Counted from the stretch's first letter, positions 54,064 through 63,603 are shown. The stretch is 64,000 nucleotides of DNA from Bifidobacterium breve DSM 20213 = JCM 1192 (GCF_001025175.1 NZ_AP012324.1:310001-374000), one strand, 5' to 3'. Numbers and translations: made by a program. The notes: generated from the sequence alone by a model not told the origin.

Positions 54064-55101
54064 GTGAGCGAACCGCAGACGCCGCAAACCGAGCAGGGAA
54101 CTCAAACAACGTTGCCGCAGCAGTCGGGTAACTGGTGGTTTGTGGCATATCGACGCTTTTCGATAGTGGGCGTGGCGCTCGCGATTATGGTGGCGTTTTG
54201 GATTGGGCTCAACATGCTGGCCACCGGTGCATTACATCAGTTTGCCGGTAACGATGTGCCTACGTGGGCGGTGTTGCTGGCCTCCTCGGGCCCGCTGTAT
54301 CTGGTGGCCATGCCGCTCAGCATGCTGGTGTTCACGCGCGTGCCCGCCATCAGCACCCGCCAATTTGCCATGAAGCCGGGCGAATTCATCCCGCTTTTCA
54401 TCATATGCATTCCTGTGATGTACCTCGGCAATATCATCGGCATGGTGCTGTCTGCCGACATCACCGATGGTCAGGCCACGAATCGTATCAATGATCTGGT
54501 GCTCGGCGGCAATGAGTGGGTGAATGCACTGTTTGTGGGACTGCTGGCGCCGATTTGCGAGGAATGGCTTTTCCGCAAGCAGATCATCTCCCGTCTGCGC
54601 AGGTACGGGGAAAAGACGGCTATCGTGTTCTCCGCACTGGCATTCGCGCTGTTCCACATGAATCTGTTCCAGTTCTTCTATGCCTTCGGGCTAGGCCTGA
54701 TTTTCGGCTATGTGTACACGCGCACCTCTCGCCTGCGTTACTCGGTGCTGATGCACATGCTGATCAACCTCAATGGCTCCGTGCTGGCGCCGCTGATGCT
54801 CAAGCAGATTGATCCCAGAATCCTCAGCGGCACCATCAGTGAAGCCGAAATCATGAGTATGGTGCAAGGCGGCAGCGGTATGCGCGGATTGAGCATCATG
54901 ATGCTGTACGGCATGGTGATGATGGGTCTCCTGATTGCCGGTATCGTGCTGCTGATTGTCAAGCGCAGGAACTGGGAATTCTATCTGGCTCCCGAAGAGT
55001 TGCCTACCGGTTTGAAAGTGCGCACGACCTACGGCAATCCAGGTGTGGTCATCTATATACTGCTGACCGTTGGCCTGACTATCTGGATGCTATTGGCGTA
55101 A
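54064..55101 (+). CDS. CPBP-family intramembrane metalloprotease
   Basis: A 345-residue membrane protein with about eight helices. The Abi/CPBP protease motifs are in place: EEWLFRKQIISRLR (EExxxR), FALFHMNLFQF (FxxxH) and HMLINLNGS. The catalytic Glu pair and histidines line the membrane active site. Relatives process prenylated or regulatory membrane proteins, or confer bacteriocin immunity; the substrate here is unknown. GTG 54064 has AGGGGGAA upstream; a GTG at 54022 would add 14 residues. Cytoplasmic N-terminus of about 30 residues is Gln/Thr-rich. Confidence 0.85.
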   Translation: MSEPQTPQTEQGTQTTLPQQSGNWWFVAYRRFSIVGVALAIMVAFWIGLNMLATGALHQFAGNDVPTWAVLLASSGPLYLVAMPLSMLVFTRVPAISTRQFAMKPGEFIPLFIICIPVMYLGNIIGMVLSADITDGQATNRINDLVLGGNEWVNALFVGLLAPICEEWLFRKQIISRLRRYGEKTAIVFSALAFALFHMNLFQFFYAFGLGLIFGYVYTRTSRLRYSVLMHMLINLNGSVLAPLMLKQIDPRILSGTISEAEIMSMVQGGSGMRGLSIMMLYGMVMMGLLIAGIVLLIVKRRNWEFYLAPEELPTGLKVRTTYGNPGVVIYILLTVGLTIWMLLA

Positions 55102-55112
55102 GCATTTTTTGG

Positions 55113-55229
55113 CGCCCCTCTTTGAGGGGAGCTGTCAGCAAAGCTGACTGAGGGGAGTCTCCGCGGTATCACGGTACTCCCCTCAGTCTCACTTCGTCTG
55201 GCAGCTCCCCTCAGAGAGGGAAGCCAAGA
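55113..55229. repeat. Inverted-dimer intergenic repeat (CCCCTC...GAGGGG type)
   Basis: Left arm CCCCTCTTTGAGGGGAGCTG followed by TCAGCAAAGCTGACTGAGGG; right arm is its inverse (ACTCCCCTCAG...CAGCTCCCCTCAGAGAGGG). Arms are about 45 bases and separated by TCTCCGCGGTATCACGGT. It fills the gap between converging CPBP and mscS genes and shares architecture with the repeats at 39088, 45543 and 3315. Confidence 0.8.
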
Positions 55230-55232
55230 TGG

Positions 55233-56045
55233 TTAGATGTTGTCTGCTGAGCCGCCGTCTTCGACAAGATAATCGGCTCCGGCGATGGCGCGCGCGGCGG
55301 CATCCGTCACAGTGGACAGCAGCACGCCTTCGCGTGCGAATACCAGTACTTGGCCGGTCATGCCATAAGGCGAGAAGCCGGTGAATTTGACCAGAGGCGA
55401 CTGCCCTTCCAAAGACACATTGGCGGTCGCCTTGGTCACACGGTCGAGGATATCCTGACTGACAGCGGCCGGATCGCTGGACGCTTTGGCGGTGAATTCC
55501 AGCGTCGACATGCCCTCACTCACCGGCGTCAACTTGGTCAGCGCTGCGGTATTCAGCACCGAGTTGGGAATGATCATCAAATCACCGTTGCGGGTGCGCA
55601 CCGCGGTCTGCCGCCAGGTGATGTCATGCACAGTGCCGGTGACGCCTTGAACGGTCACCAAATCTCCGGGCTGGATCACGTGTCCTAGCATCAATCCGAA
55701 TCCGCCGATGATGTTGGCAACGGTATCTTTCAGACCCAGTGAAATCGCCACGCCTCCAACGCCGAGGGCGGTGATCAGTGTAGTGGGATTAATGCCGAAT
55801 ACTGGTTGCAGCACCATTGCCGTGCCGATGACCCAAATCGTTACACGCGCGAGGTTCACGAAAATCGAGGCACTGGGAATCTGCGAATTATCCAATACCT
55901 TGCGCAGAACGCGACTGACAAGCCGGTCGGTCACCAGCACGAGGACCAATACAATGGCCAACCACGTGAGTTTGCCGACGTTCGCTTGGAACCAGCGATC
56001 AATATTTCCTGCATATTCATCCATATGCCTTACTGTATCGGCCAT
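55233..56045 (-). CDS. MscS-type small-conductance mechanosensitive channel
   Basis: A 270-residue membrane channel releasing solutes under osmotic stress. Helices: LTWLAIVLVLVLVTDRLVSR and VNLARVTIWVIGTAMVL, then the pore-lining, Gly/Ala-rich LITALGVGGVAISLGLKDTV ANIIGGF of the MscS family. The beta domain contains IQPGDLVTVQGVTGTVHDIT and IPNSVLNTAALTKL. The C-terminus ends soon after, a short form. Start at 56045 or ATG 56024. Confidence 0.92.
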   Translation of the reverse strand: MADTVRHMDEYAGNIDRWFQANVGKLTWLAIVLVLVLVTDRLVSRVLRKVLDNSQIPSASIFVNLARVTIWVIGTAMVLQPVFGINPTTLITALGVGGVAISLGLKDTVANIIGGFGLMLGHVIQPGDLVTVQGVTGTVHDITWRQTAVRTRNGDLMIIPNSVLNTAALTKLTPVSEGMSTLEFTAKASSDPAAVSQDILDRVTKATANVSLEGQSPLVKFTGFSPYGMTGQVLVFAREGVLLSTVTDAAARAIAGADYLVEDGGSADNI

Positions 56046-56204
56046 CTCTGAAGAAGTTGTGAGAGACTCCTCAGCAGAGGAAGTATATACGGATTGCCTC
56101 CCTCTGACGAGGAATGTGGCTGCCGGAGGCGGTCGGAGGGGGAGACCAGTGCGGAAGATCAGTTATGCTGCCAGCAGCGTCACGCCGGTCATGGTCCAAT
56201 TCCT

Positions 56205-57638
56205 CTATTCCTGATGCTCGCGGCAGGTTTGTCCGAGGCCGCGTGCCAGGCGAATCGGGTCGAGAATCTCATCCAGCTGTTCGGCGGGCAAGTCGGTGCG
56301 CTCACCGGCCACTTCGCGCACGGTGCGGCCGGTATGCACGGCTTCGGCGGCGATGTCGGCCGCATGCTCATAGCCAATATAGTGATTGAGCGCGGCGGAA
56401 ATCGACGGCGAGGACTGAGCGTAGACGCGCCCGTTATCCGCGTTGATTTCAATGCCTTCCACGCAGTTGACGCGGAACGTCGTCATCGCGTTGGTCAGCA
56501 GCGCCATGCCGGTGAGCAGCTCATGCACCATCACCGGGTCAAAGGCATTGAGCTGCAGCTGACCTTCGGCCACGGCCCAGTTCACGGTCACGTCCATGCC
56601 GAAAATCATGAAGCAGCATTGGTTGACGCATTCGGGAATAACCGGGTTCACCTTGGCTGGCATAATCGAGGACCCTGCCTGGCGTGCCGGCACATTGAGA
56701 TCGTTGAACCCGCAGCGAGGGCCGGAGTTCAGCAGTCGCAGATCATCGGCGGCCTTCTTCAGATGCACGGCGAGGTTCTTTACGGCTGCGGATGTAGACA
56801 CATACGCGCCCATATCGGTCATGGCAGCCACCGGATCAGGGGCGGCGGTAATCGGCAGACCCGTGATTTGCGCCAGATGCTTGGTGGCGGACTGGCGGAA
56901 GCGCAAATCGGCGCAAATACCGGTGCCGATAGCGGTGGCGCCGAGGTTGAGCTGGGCCAACAATGGCACTACGCGGTCGAACGCGGCCAAATCGGACTTC
57001 AGCAGTGTGGCGAATGCGTGGAATTCCTGGCCGTAGGTCATTGGCACGGCGTCTTGCAGCTGGGTGCGGCCGATTGTCACATCATTGATGTGCTTGTCGG
57101 CCAAATCATGGAAGGCCTTGGCGAGTTTCTTGGTGGACTCGGCAAGCGGTCCCAGCGCGTCAATCAGTGCGAGCTTGCAGGCGGCCGGATAGGTGTCATT
57201 GGTGGATTGCGATTCGTTGACATCGTCGTTCGGGTGAATGTATGAGTAGTCGCCACGCTGATGGCCGGCGATTTCTAGCGCGCGGTTGGCGATTACCTCG
57301 TTCATGTTCATGTTCGACGAAGTACCGGCGCCGCCCTGCATAACATCGACCGGGAACTGATCGGCCAGCTTGCCGGCCTCGATTTCCAGGCAGGCAGCAC
57401 GGATGGCCTCGGCCTTGGAAGCGTCGATGAGTCCCAGTTCCTCGTTGGCGATGGCGCAAGCGCGCTTGACTGTGGCGTAGGCGCGAACCAGCTCCGGATG
57501 CTGGCTGTCGGTGATGCCGGAGACCGGGAAGTTGCTGATGGCGCGCTGGGTGTGAATGCCCCAGTAGGCGTTTGCCGGCACTTCCATCTTGCCGATGCAG
57601 TCGTGTTCCAAACGGGTGTTGTTCGAAGTTTCGCTCAT
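56205..57638 (-). CDS. aspA: Aspartate ammonia-lyase (aspartase)
   Basis: A 477-residue member of the fumarase/aspartase superfamily that deaminates L-aspartate to fumarate. Signature GSSIMPAKVNPVIPE is complete and catalytic Ser is in it. LEHDCIGKMEVPANAYWGIH TQRAISNF is the aspartase-like start; TSSNMNMNEVIANRALEIAG and ESQSTNDTYPAACKLALID follow. Aspartase is favoured over fumarase by AYWGIHT, but this cannot be proved by motif alone. Full length. 160 bases after it (56046-56204) lie between it and mscS. Confidence 0.9.
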   Translation of the reverse strand: MSETSNNTRLEHDCIGKMEVPANAYWGIHTQRAISNFPVSGITDSQHPELVRAYATVKRACAIANEELGLIDASKAEAIRAACLEIEAGKLADQFPVDVMQGGAGTSSNMNMNEVIANRALEIAGHQRGDYSYIHPNDDVNESQSTNDTYPAACKLALIDALGPLAESTKKLAKAFHDLADKHINDVTIGRTQLQDAVPMTYGQEFHAFATLLKSDLAAFDRVVPLLAQLNLGATAIGTGICADLRFRQSATKHLAQITGLPITAAPDPVAAMTDMGAYVSTSAAVKNLAVHLKKAADDLRLLNSGPRCGFNDLNVPARQAGSSIMPAKVNPVIPECVNQCCFMIFGMDVTVNWAVAEGQLQLNAFDPVMVHELLTGMALLTNAMTTFRVNCVEGIEINADNGRVYAQSSPSISAALNHYIGYEHAADIAAEAVHTGRTVREVAGERTDLPAEQLDEILDPIRLARGLGQTCREHQE

Positions 57639-57724
57639 GTTTTCTATCTTCCTGTGCGTGAGATGGAAACGCCAGCATTGTGCGGCGATTGCGCCTTGTG
57701 AGAAACCTCACGCGGGTTTATGCA

Positions 57725-57754
57725 AAGAGCCCCGCCTGTTGCGGCGGAGCTCTT
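57725..57754 (-). terminator. Hairpin between the IS5 remnant and aspA
   Basis: AAGAGCCCCGCC and GGCGGAGCTCTT form a near-perfect stem. On the minus strand it is followed by TTTGCAT. It would end transcription coming from the IS5 remnant before aspA. Confidence 0.6.
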
Positions 57755-57769
57755 CGTTGGAGGATTGGA

Positions 57770-58096
57770 TTAGGGTGTGTTTACACTAGTTGGGTTTTGG
57801 CTGTGTTTTTTCAGGTAGACGGCGATGAGGATGAGCTGGAGGTTGGCGAGGAAGGTCTCGTCGAGCCTGTCGTAGCGGGTGGAGGCCTTGCGGTGGTGCT
57901 TCATGCGGTTGAAGACGCGTTCGACCATGTTCCGCCCTCCCCGGGAGACGCCGACGGACCGGGAGCCCTCTTTTTCGGCGCCCCGGCCGCGTGCCGGTGG
58001 ACCTGTGGAATCTGCTGCGGCATGGCTTCGTGCCTTCGTTTCCAGTCGCGATTTGTTTTGTTTGGCGACAGAAAATCGTACACGGACACGGGCCAT
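57770..58096 (-). pseudogene. IS5-family transposase 3' remnant
   Basis: The minus-strand frame ends with RNMVERVFNRMKHHRKASTR YDRLDETFLANLQLILIAVY, the conserved C-terminal DDE segment of IS5-type transposases with the last Glu (VERVFNR). The first part (RSHAAADSTGPPARGRGAEK EGSR) is only loosely similar and the N-terminal two thirds, including the first two Asp, are gone. No inverted repeats remain clear. A relic next to aspA. Confidence 0.75.
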
Positions 58097-58158
58097 GCCC
58101 CTATCTCAAGCCCAGACCAAAGTACGCAAAATTTCGGGCGTTGTCCCACTGTTCCCCA

Positions 58159-58197
58159 TTTATGGAATCGTAATTTACTAAAGCATGATTCCATAAA
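58159..58197. repeat. 39-bp palindrome with TTTATGGAATC arms
   Basis: TTTATGGAATC at 58159-58169 and its exact inverse at 58187-58197 enclose 17 bases. It sits between the IS5 remnant and the TauE gene, in AT-rich DNA unlike its surroundings. Confidence 0.6.
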
Positions 58198-58246
58198 CCG
58201 AACGATGGCTGTATTCATCTTCGAGGGCGGTTGAAACCGCGTCGAT

Positions 58247-58350
58247 ACGCCGAAGGGGTGCTCGCAGAACCATGGTTGCTGAAAGGCAGCCATTGGAATT
58301 CCGCCATTGTGCGAAACCTATCCGCCGTTCTGCGAGCACTCCTTCGGCGT
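58247..58350. repeat. Long inverted repeat (24-base arms) downstream of the TauE gene
   Basis: The 24 bases at 58247-58270 (ACGCCGAAGGGGTGCTCGCA...) match the inverse of 58327-58350 at 23 of 24 positions, enclosing a 56-base loop. The left arm of the hairpin on the minus strand begins five bases after the stop of the TauE gene, so it may protect or end that transcript. Confidence 0.75.
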
Positions 58351-58354
58351 GTCG

Positions 58355-59158
58355 TTAGGCGAGCATTTCGATAAGTGTGGAAATCATCGTGTACGTCGCC
58401 ACGATGAACAGCAATCCTGCGAACAATCGCGTCAATACGACTTCCCGCATCCTGCGTGACGCCGGAGCTCCGACCAGTCCTCCAATCATTGAGGCCAATG
58501 CGAAGACGATCACGATTCCCCAGTCGATGCTGACGCTGGTCCCAATGCGCGACATCAGGCCGGCCGCCGATGCGATAATCATCACCAGCAGCGATGTCGA
58601 GGAGGCCTCGCGCATGGTGAACCCCAAAGCCAGCACCAGCATCGGCACTACGGCAAAACCTCCGCCGACGCCGAAAAACCCGGTTAATGCGCCGGTCGCC
58701 GTCGCGCATGCCACCAGCAGCCAAACGGACCGATGCGGGTTGGTGGAACCGGAATCGGCATGCGCGACGGTTCCGGCGTCACCGACTTGACTCATACGGC
58801 AGGATTTACGCACCATAAACACGCCAACCGCCATCAACAGCACGCTGAACAGTATCATCAGCATATGCGCGTCCACCATCAGGGATGCGCGCGACCCCAA
58901 CACGTTGCCGACCGAAGACACCACGCCGAACACCAAACCGTCTCGCCAACGCACATGCCCTTCGCGGGCGCGAGGCATCAGCGATACCACCGCGGTCAAT
59001 CCGACGATCACCAAGGAGCCGGCCGACGCGGCATGAGGCTCCTGTCCCAGCAGATACACCAGCACCGGCACGGATAGAATGCCGCCGCCGGCGCCTAGCG
59101 CCCCCACGACGATGCCGACACCGAAGCCGACTATCAATGCCAGAAAGAGATGAGTCAT
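58355..59158 (-). CDS. TauE/SafE-family anion exporter
   Basis: A 267-residue membrane protein with about eight helices in two related halves: FLALIVGFGVGIVVGALGAG GGILSVPVLV and GALTGFFGVGGGFAVVPMLV. The repeated Gly-rich G(A/V)GGG(I/F) elements are the family mark. Members export sulfite, sulfoacetate or related anions, by indirect evidence in the family. Gene order (sulfatase, LacI, maturase, this) suggests it removes sulfate or sulfite released inside the cell. CGGAAGG lies upstream of ATG 59158. Confidence 0.88.
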   Translation of the reverse strand: MTHLFLALIVGFGVGIVVGALGAGGGILSVPVLVYLLGQEPHAASAGSLVIVGLTAVVSLMPRAREGHVRWRDGLVFGVVSSVGNVLGSRASLMVDAHMLMILFSVLLMAVGVFMVRKSCRMSQVGDAGTVAHADSGSTNPHRSVWLLVACATATGALTGFFGVGGGFAVVPMLVLALGFTMREASSTSLLVMIIASAAGLMSRIGTSVSIDWGIVIVFALASMIGGLVGAPASRRMREVVLTRLFAGLLFIVATYTMISTLIEMLA

Positions 59159-59238
59159 CGATACCAACCTTCCGAGGAATAAAACGGCATGTGCAATAGG
59201 GGGGGGCAGCCGGCAGCGGCAAGCCGAATGAAGGAGTA

Positions 59239-60531
59239 TTACGGCAGGGCTCCGCCGACCCTCACACGACTGCGAATGCGCGGATCCATGATTTCGGATG
59301 CGGCATGGCCGGAACGAATCAGGCGGGCCATGCCTATGATGTCCGGGCGGATGTGCTCATAGAACAGTGAATAGCCCGCGCAGAGGTAGTTCTGTCCGTT
59401 TTGCCCATCCTTGGATTTCAGGAAACGGTCTTTCGGGCAGCCGCCGTTGCACATGCGCACATACGGGCATCGGCGACACTGATCGGTCAGTTCCGCATGT
59501 TTTTTCAATCCAAAACGTTGCATGCGCGCTGATTGCGACAAGGTGAAGAAATCGGCGTTGGCCACATTGCCGATCAGCCAATCGGGTTCCACCCAATGAT
59601 CGCACGCATATACATCGCCATTGAATTCCAACGCGAAATTGTATCCGCATTCCGGGGCGTGTACGCATACGGCGTATTGTCCGAATAGCGAGCCCAGTGC
59701 GCCGTCGAAATCCTGGACGAATACCCGACCGACATCATGCGCTATCCATTCGTCGAATACATCGCATAAAAACCGTCCGTATGCTTTCGACGACGTGGAA
59801 CGGGATGTGACCTGTTCGCCGGTTTGACGATACAGCAGACCGGCGCGTTCGCCTCTCGTCCCGGTGATTCGCCAGCCGTTGCGCTCCACCCGTTCCAGTT
59901 GCGAGGAATCCACCCGTTCGACGATCGGAATGAACTGTATGAAATCGGCGCCCAATTCGTCGCGAAAATATCGGTATACCTCCGAACCCCGTGTTTCGTT
60001 CGCATGATGCACCGTGCAGAGGATATTGCAGCGCACTCCCGCGTCGTGCAGTAATCGCCAACCTCGCACAGCCATTGCGTGCGTGCCTTTGCCACCACGA
60101 TTCAATCGATAGGCGTCATGGCAGTCCTGCGGGCCGTCGATTGATACGCCCACCAGCACATCATGTTCACGAAGAAAGGCGACCCATTCGTCGTCGATCA
60201 GGGTGCCGTTGGTCTGCAAGGCATGTTTCACGAGTTGTTTCTTGCGCCGGTATCGTTCGCATAGGCTGACGGCGGTTCTGAAGAAATCGATGCCACGCAA
60301 GGTGGGTTCTCCGCCCTGCCACAGCATCGTCACCTCGCCATCGGGACTTGCCGCCAGGAACTGGCGAATGTACGATTCCAGCACCTCTTCGCTCATCATC
60401 TGACGGGCCGAATCGTAGAGCAATTCCTTCGAGAGGAAAAAACAGTACTGGCAGTCAAGATTGCAGGCCGCGCCTGTCGGCTTGGCTATCACGGTAAAGG
60501 GGAGGCGAGGCCGCCTCATCGTATCGCTCAT
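59239..60531 (-). CDS. Anaerobic sulfatase-maturating enzyme (radical SAM, SPASM)
   Basis: A 430-residue enzyme that oxidises a Cys or Ser of a sulfatase to formylglycine without oxygen. The radical-SAM cluster site is CNLDCQYC with Cys at 23, 27 and 30, and the SAM-binding segment GGEPTLRGIDFF follows. The C-terminal SPASM part has two auxiliary-cluster motifs, CGYNFALEFNGDVYACDHWV and CRRCPYVRMCNGGCPKDRF, then YLCAGYS. Start: ATG 60531 or ATG 60519; an ATG at 60612 overlapping the lacI stop is also in frame. Its substrate is almost certainly the sulfatase of this cluster. Confidence 0.93.
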   Translation of the reverse strand: MSDTMRRPRLPFTVIAKPTGAACNLDCQYCFFLSKELLYDSARQMMSEEVLESYIRQFLAASPDGEVTMLWQGGEPTLRGIDFFRTAVSLCERYRRKKQLVKHALQTNGTLIDDEWVAFLREHDVLVGVSIDGPQDCHDAYRLNRGGKGTHAMAVRGWRLLHDAGVRCNILCTVHHANETRGSEVYRYFRDELGADFIQFIPIVERVDSSQLERVERNGWRITGTRGERAGLLYRQTGEQVTSRSTSSKAYGRFLCDVFDEWIAHDVGRVFVQDFDGALGSLFGQYAVCVHAPECGYNFALEFNGDVYACDHWVEPDWLIGNVANADFFTLSQSARMQRFGLKKHAELTDQCRRCPYVRMCNGGCPKDRFLKSKDGQNGQNYLCAGYSLFYEHIRPDIIGMARLIRSGHAASEIMDPRIRSRVRVGGALP

Positions 60532-60604
60532 CAAAACGCGCCTTATGTAGTGGGTTGCACAAAGAGTCTCCGAATGCTCCTGATGATACTTGTCTTCAGC
60601 GCCG

Positions 60605-61666
60605 TCAGACATTGCCTGCCGCCGTGGATTCCCGTGCACGCAGAATCGTACCGACGGTCACTTTTTGCGGAAGCGTTTCCACGTCGGGATGTTCGATGCG
60701 TCTGCGCAACAAGGAAACGACGGCGGACGCCATGCCGGGCAGGTCGACTTCGACGGTGCTTAGAGTAGGGGTGCTGATGGCACTGTGGCGAATACCGTTG
60801 AAGCCGATGATTTTCACCTGCTCCGGCACCCGGACTCCGGCTTCATGCAATCCGTGAAGCATGCCTAATGCGATTTCGTCGTCCAAGCAGAACAAGCCGT
60901 CATATGGCATTCCGGCTTCCATGAAGAGGTTCGCTGCGCGAATGCCTTCGTCAGAATTCCACCCGACATCGATCAACCGTTCATTCACGATGGATTCGCG
61001 GTTTTCGTGATACAGGTCGGCCAAGGCATCCATCGCGGCATGCATACGCAATCCTTGGAGTGTCAGTACGGAAGAGCCTTCCGGGATATCGGCCTCCTTG
61101 TCGTCGGTCATGCCGCCGACGATGCCGATGGACGTGCAGCCCTGCTGGCGTAAGTGTTGGATCGCGCTGTTCACACCTTCGGAATTCGGGGATTTCACCC
61201 TGTCATATCGCGTGGTTTGTGTGAAATCACCGAGAATCACAGCAGGTTTATCCCCGATCAGCATGGATAGGTCTTCATCGGTGTAATGCGCGACCGGCGC
61301 GACGAAAAACCCATCGGCCAACGAGGAGAGCGCGGAACCGATGATGCTGTTCTCCTCGGACGCCGAATGCTGGGACTGCTGCACCACCAGTTGCATGCCG
61401 GCCGAAGTGGCTTCCCGGGCCAACTCCACGGAAAGCATCGAATAATAGGTGGGGGAAAGATCCGGCACGACGAATGAGATAAGACCGCTGTGGTTTGACC
61501 GGAGCATTCGCGCGGAGAGATTCGTGTTGTAATGCAATGCCTGTGCTGCGGCCAGAACCTTTTTCCTGGTGCGTGGAGAAACGTTCGGAAGCCCGCGCAG
61601 CGCTGCTGAGCATGTGGTGTGGGACACGCCCGCCTGACGTGCCACGTCTTTGAGCGTCGTTGCCAT
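60605..61666 (-). CDS. LacI-family transcriptional regulator of the sulfatase locus
   Basis: A 353-residue repressor. Residues 3-57 are the helix-turn-helix with hinge (TTLKDVARQAGVSHTTCSAA L, then ARMLRSNHSGLISFVVPDLS). The rest is the periplasmic-binding-protein-like ligand domain (GMPYDGLFCLDDEIALGMLH and VKIIGFNGIRHSAISTPTLS TVEVDLPGMA). The likely effector is a sugar or sulfated sugar imported by the neighbouring transporter. Separated by 48 bases from the sulfatase gene on the same strand. Possible operators are at 63289 and 63604. Confidence 0.9.
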   Translation of the reverse strand: MATTLKDVARQAGVSHTTCSAALRGLPNVSPRTRKKVLAAAQALHYNTNLSARMLRSNHSGLISFVVPDLSPTYYSMLSVELAREATSAGMQLVVQQSQHSASEENSIIGSALSSLADGFFVAPVAHYTDEDLSMLIGDKPAVILGDFTQTTRYDRVKSPNSEGVNSAIQHLRQQGCTSIGIVGGMTDDKEADIPEGSSVLTLQGLRMHAAMDALADLYHENRESIVNERLIDVGWNSDEGIRAANLFMEAGMPYDGLFCLDDEIALGMLHGLHEAGVRVPEQVKIIGFNGIRHSAISTPTLSTVEVDLPGMASAVVSLLRRRIEHPDVETLPQKVTVGTILRARESTAAGNV

Positions 61667-61714
61667 ATCATCCCTTTCTTTCCGCCAAGTCCGCCTCGGA
61701 TGCTGAACGAACCG

Positions 61715-63196
61715 CTATCTCAAATGTAGACCATGGACGTACATGTGCTTGTCATCGTAGCCGCGACGTAAGGGCACGAGTTGTCCCCATCCCTGGACGT
61801 CATGCGCCCAGGCGCTGTCCGCCGCGGTTTCATGATGGGCGAACCACTCTCGCAGACGGTCGTGCAATTCGTTTTGCATATGCGCATGGGTGGCGGTGCC
61901 GTACAGGTTCTCCCGTTCCTCAGGATCGTTGCCGAGATGATAAAGCTCGCCGGGGCCGTCATAGCGTTCGATCAGCTTGTAATCGCCGCTGCGTACCATG
62001 CGTCCGCCGCCGTACTCATCGAACACCATCACCGATTCGCGTTTGGCGTCATCGACTCCGCTTCTCGCCAGATTTGCGAATGACGAACCGGCGCGTAACG
62101 GATCGTCGGCCGGATCGACTCCGGCGAGTTCGCAGATAGTGGACATGAACCCGGTCGCCGATACATGATCGCTCACCTCGTGTGCTTCGGTTTGGCCGGG
62201 AAGGCGGATGATGAAGGGAACCCTCACGGAATTCTCCCAGAAATTCAACGGATAGGTGCCGTTTCCCTTGCCCCAGATGCCGTGATGTCCGCAACTGAAA
62301 CCGTTATCCGCCATATACACGATAACCGTGTCTGAGGCGAGATCATGCTCGTCGAGTTTGTCGAGTAGCAGACGCAGTGCACGGTCTACGCCGGAAAGGG
62401 ACGCCGCGTATCCGCGCAGTTGCGGTACGGGATCGTCGAACGCCTCATAGAATTCCGTGCGAGGTTTGGACCAAGGATGCGGAGGCTCCCGGGGAACCGA
62501 TGCGAAATCGCATCCGCTGTACAGGTCGCAGAGTTCCTGAGGATGGCTTCCCACCCATGGGTGGTGCGGAGCCGTGAAATTCACCTGCATATAGAACGGG
62601 GAGTTCGATGTCGTTCTTCCCGCGACATTGCCTGACGCATAGTCGTCGAGGAAGCGACAGGCCTCATCGGCCACTGCATCGGTGAAATATCGCGGTTCGT
62701 CGCGTTTGTTGCCGTGGTCGTCCCAGATGGGCGCGTCGAAATACGGGCCGCCGCCTTTGCGATGCGCATACCAGAAATCAAATCCCGGTGCCGGTCGACG
62801 TGACGTCCCCACATGCCATTTGCCGCTCATTGCGCAAACGTATCCGGCTTCGTGCAGTACTTCCGGCAGGGTAAGCAATCCGCCGAGATACTCCTCCTCG
62901 TGCGGGTCGGGCTGCTCTTCACCCGGAATGAGCCAGTCGTGCACGCCGTGTGCGGATGGCATGCGCCCGGTCAGCAATGATGCCCGGGCAGGTGAACAGA
63001 CGGGCGAGGCGCAATAGAAATTATCGAAGATCGTGCCCGTCTCTACCAGCTCATCGACAGTGGGCGTGACCAGTTCGGGCATGGTCCGGGTCAGCGCCCA
63101 GGGGCCTTGATCGTCGGTCATGACGACGAGGAAGTTGGGACGCGACGTGCCGGTTTCCGTGTCGCTGCGCGAATCGTGGGTCATGTCTGATGACAC
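61715..63196 (-). CDS. Arylsulfatase-type sulfatase, cytoplasmic form
   Basis: A 493-residue type I sulfatase. The metal site begins FLVVMTDDQGPWAL (Asp 28, 29) and the formylglycine precursor is C67-S-P-A-R in SPVCSPARASLLTGR, so Cys-type, as expected with an anaerobic maturase. Further marks: SGKWHVG, NFTAPHHPWVGSHP, YMADNGFSCGHHG and SGDYKLIERYDGPGELYHLG NDPEERENL. There is no signal peptide, and the first 20 residues are polar, so it acts on an imported sulfated sugar in the cytoplasm. AAGGAG is five bases before GTG 63196. Substrate unknown; a sulfated monosaccharide of mucin or glycosaminoglycan is plausible. Confidence 0.9.
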   Translation of the reverse strand: MSSDMTHDSRSDTETGTSRPNFLVVMTDDQGPWALTRTMPELVTPTVDELVETGTIFDNFYCASPVCSPARASLLTGRMPSAHGVHDWLIPGEEQPDPHEEEYLGGLLTLPEVLHEAGYVCAMSGKWHVGTSRRPAPGFDFWYAHRKGGGPYFDAPIWDDHGNKRDEPRYFTDAVADEACRFLDDYASGNVAGRTTSNSPFYMQVNFTAPHHPWVGSHPQELCDLYSGCDFASVPREPPHPWSKPRTEFYEAFDDPVPQLRGYAASLSGVDRALRLLLDKLDEHDLASDTVIVYMADNGFSCGHHGIWGKGNGTYPLNFWENSVRVPFIIRLPGQTEAHEVSDHVSATGFMSTICELAGVDPADDPLRAGSSFANLARSGVDDAKRESVMVFDEYGGGRMVRSGDYKLIERYDGPGELYHLGNDPEERENLYGTATHAHMQNELHDRLREWFAHHETAADSAWAHDVQGWGQLVPLRRGYDDKHMYVHGLHLR

Positions 63197-63288
63197 GATA
63201 GCTCCTTTTCCATAGGTTCGCGGGTTGGGAATCCGGTGTGATGACGCCCCCGCGGTGCCGATTTCAGCTCCTTCGTACTATAGCATAA

Positions 63289-63301
63289 ATCTTAACGTTA
63301 A
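63289..63301. promoter_or_regulatory. Candidate LacI operator O1
   Basis: ATCTTAACGTTAA contains a perfect TTAACGTTAA palindrome with the central CG typical of LacI-family operators. It lies 92 bases upstream of the sulfatase start codon. Confidence 0.5.
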
Positions 63302-63603
63302 ACCATCGTGAGTGTCGTCTTCTACTGCGAATGTGGCGGGGATGGCGATGAGGGACAGCGCTATGGCGGCAAGGGGGTCGCGTGGTGTCCACAGTTGGCA
63401 ACGACAGATTCACGTATTTCGATGAGATGCCTAGAAATGGCATATTTCTGGGCTTTATGAAAGGTGATATTACTCGGAAATCATCCGTGAATCACGAAAT
63501 GCGTACCCTATGGTTCCGTATTCTTCCATCCATATTGACGCAATCGCCGTGTGGCGCGCCGGAGGGGGCTGGGTTTTGATTTCGGAGAATACTGTGTTAC
63601 GTT

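Noticed and set aside
63382..63579. A 65-codon frame in the sulfatase divergent promoter
   Set aside because: No ribosome binding site, no recognisable sequence, and it overlaps the region where promoters are needed.
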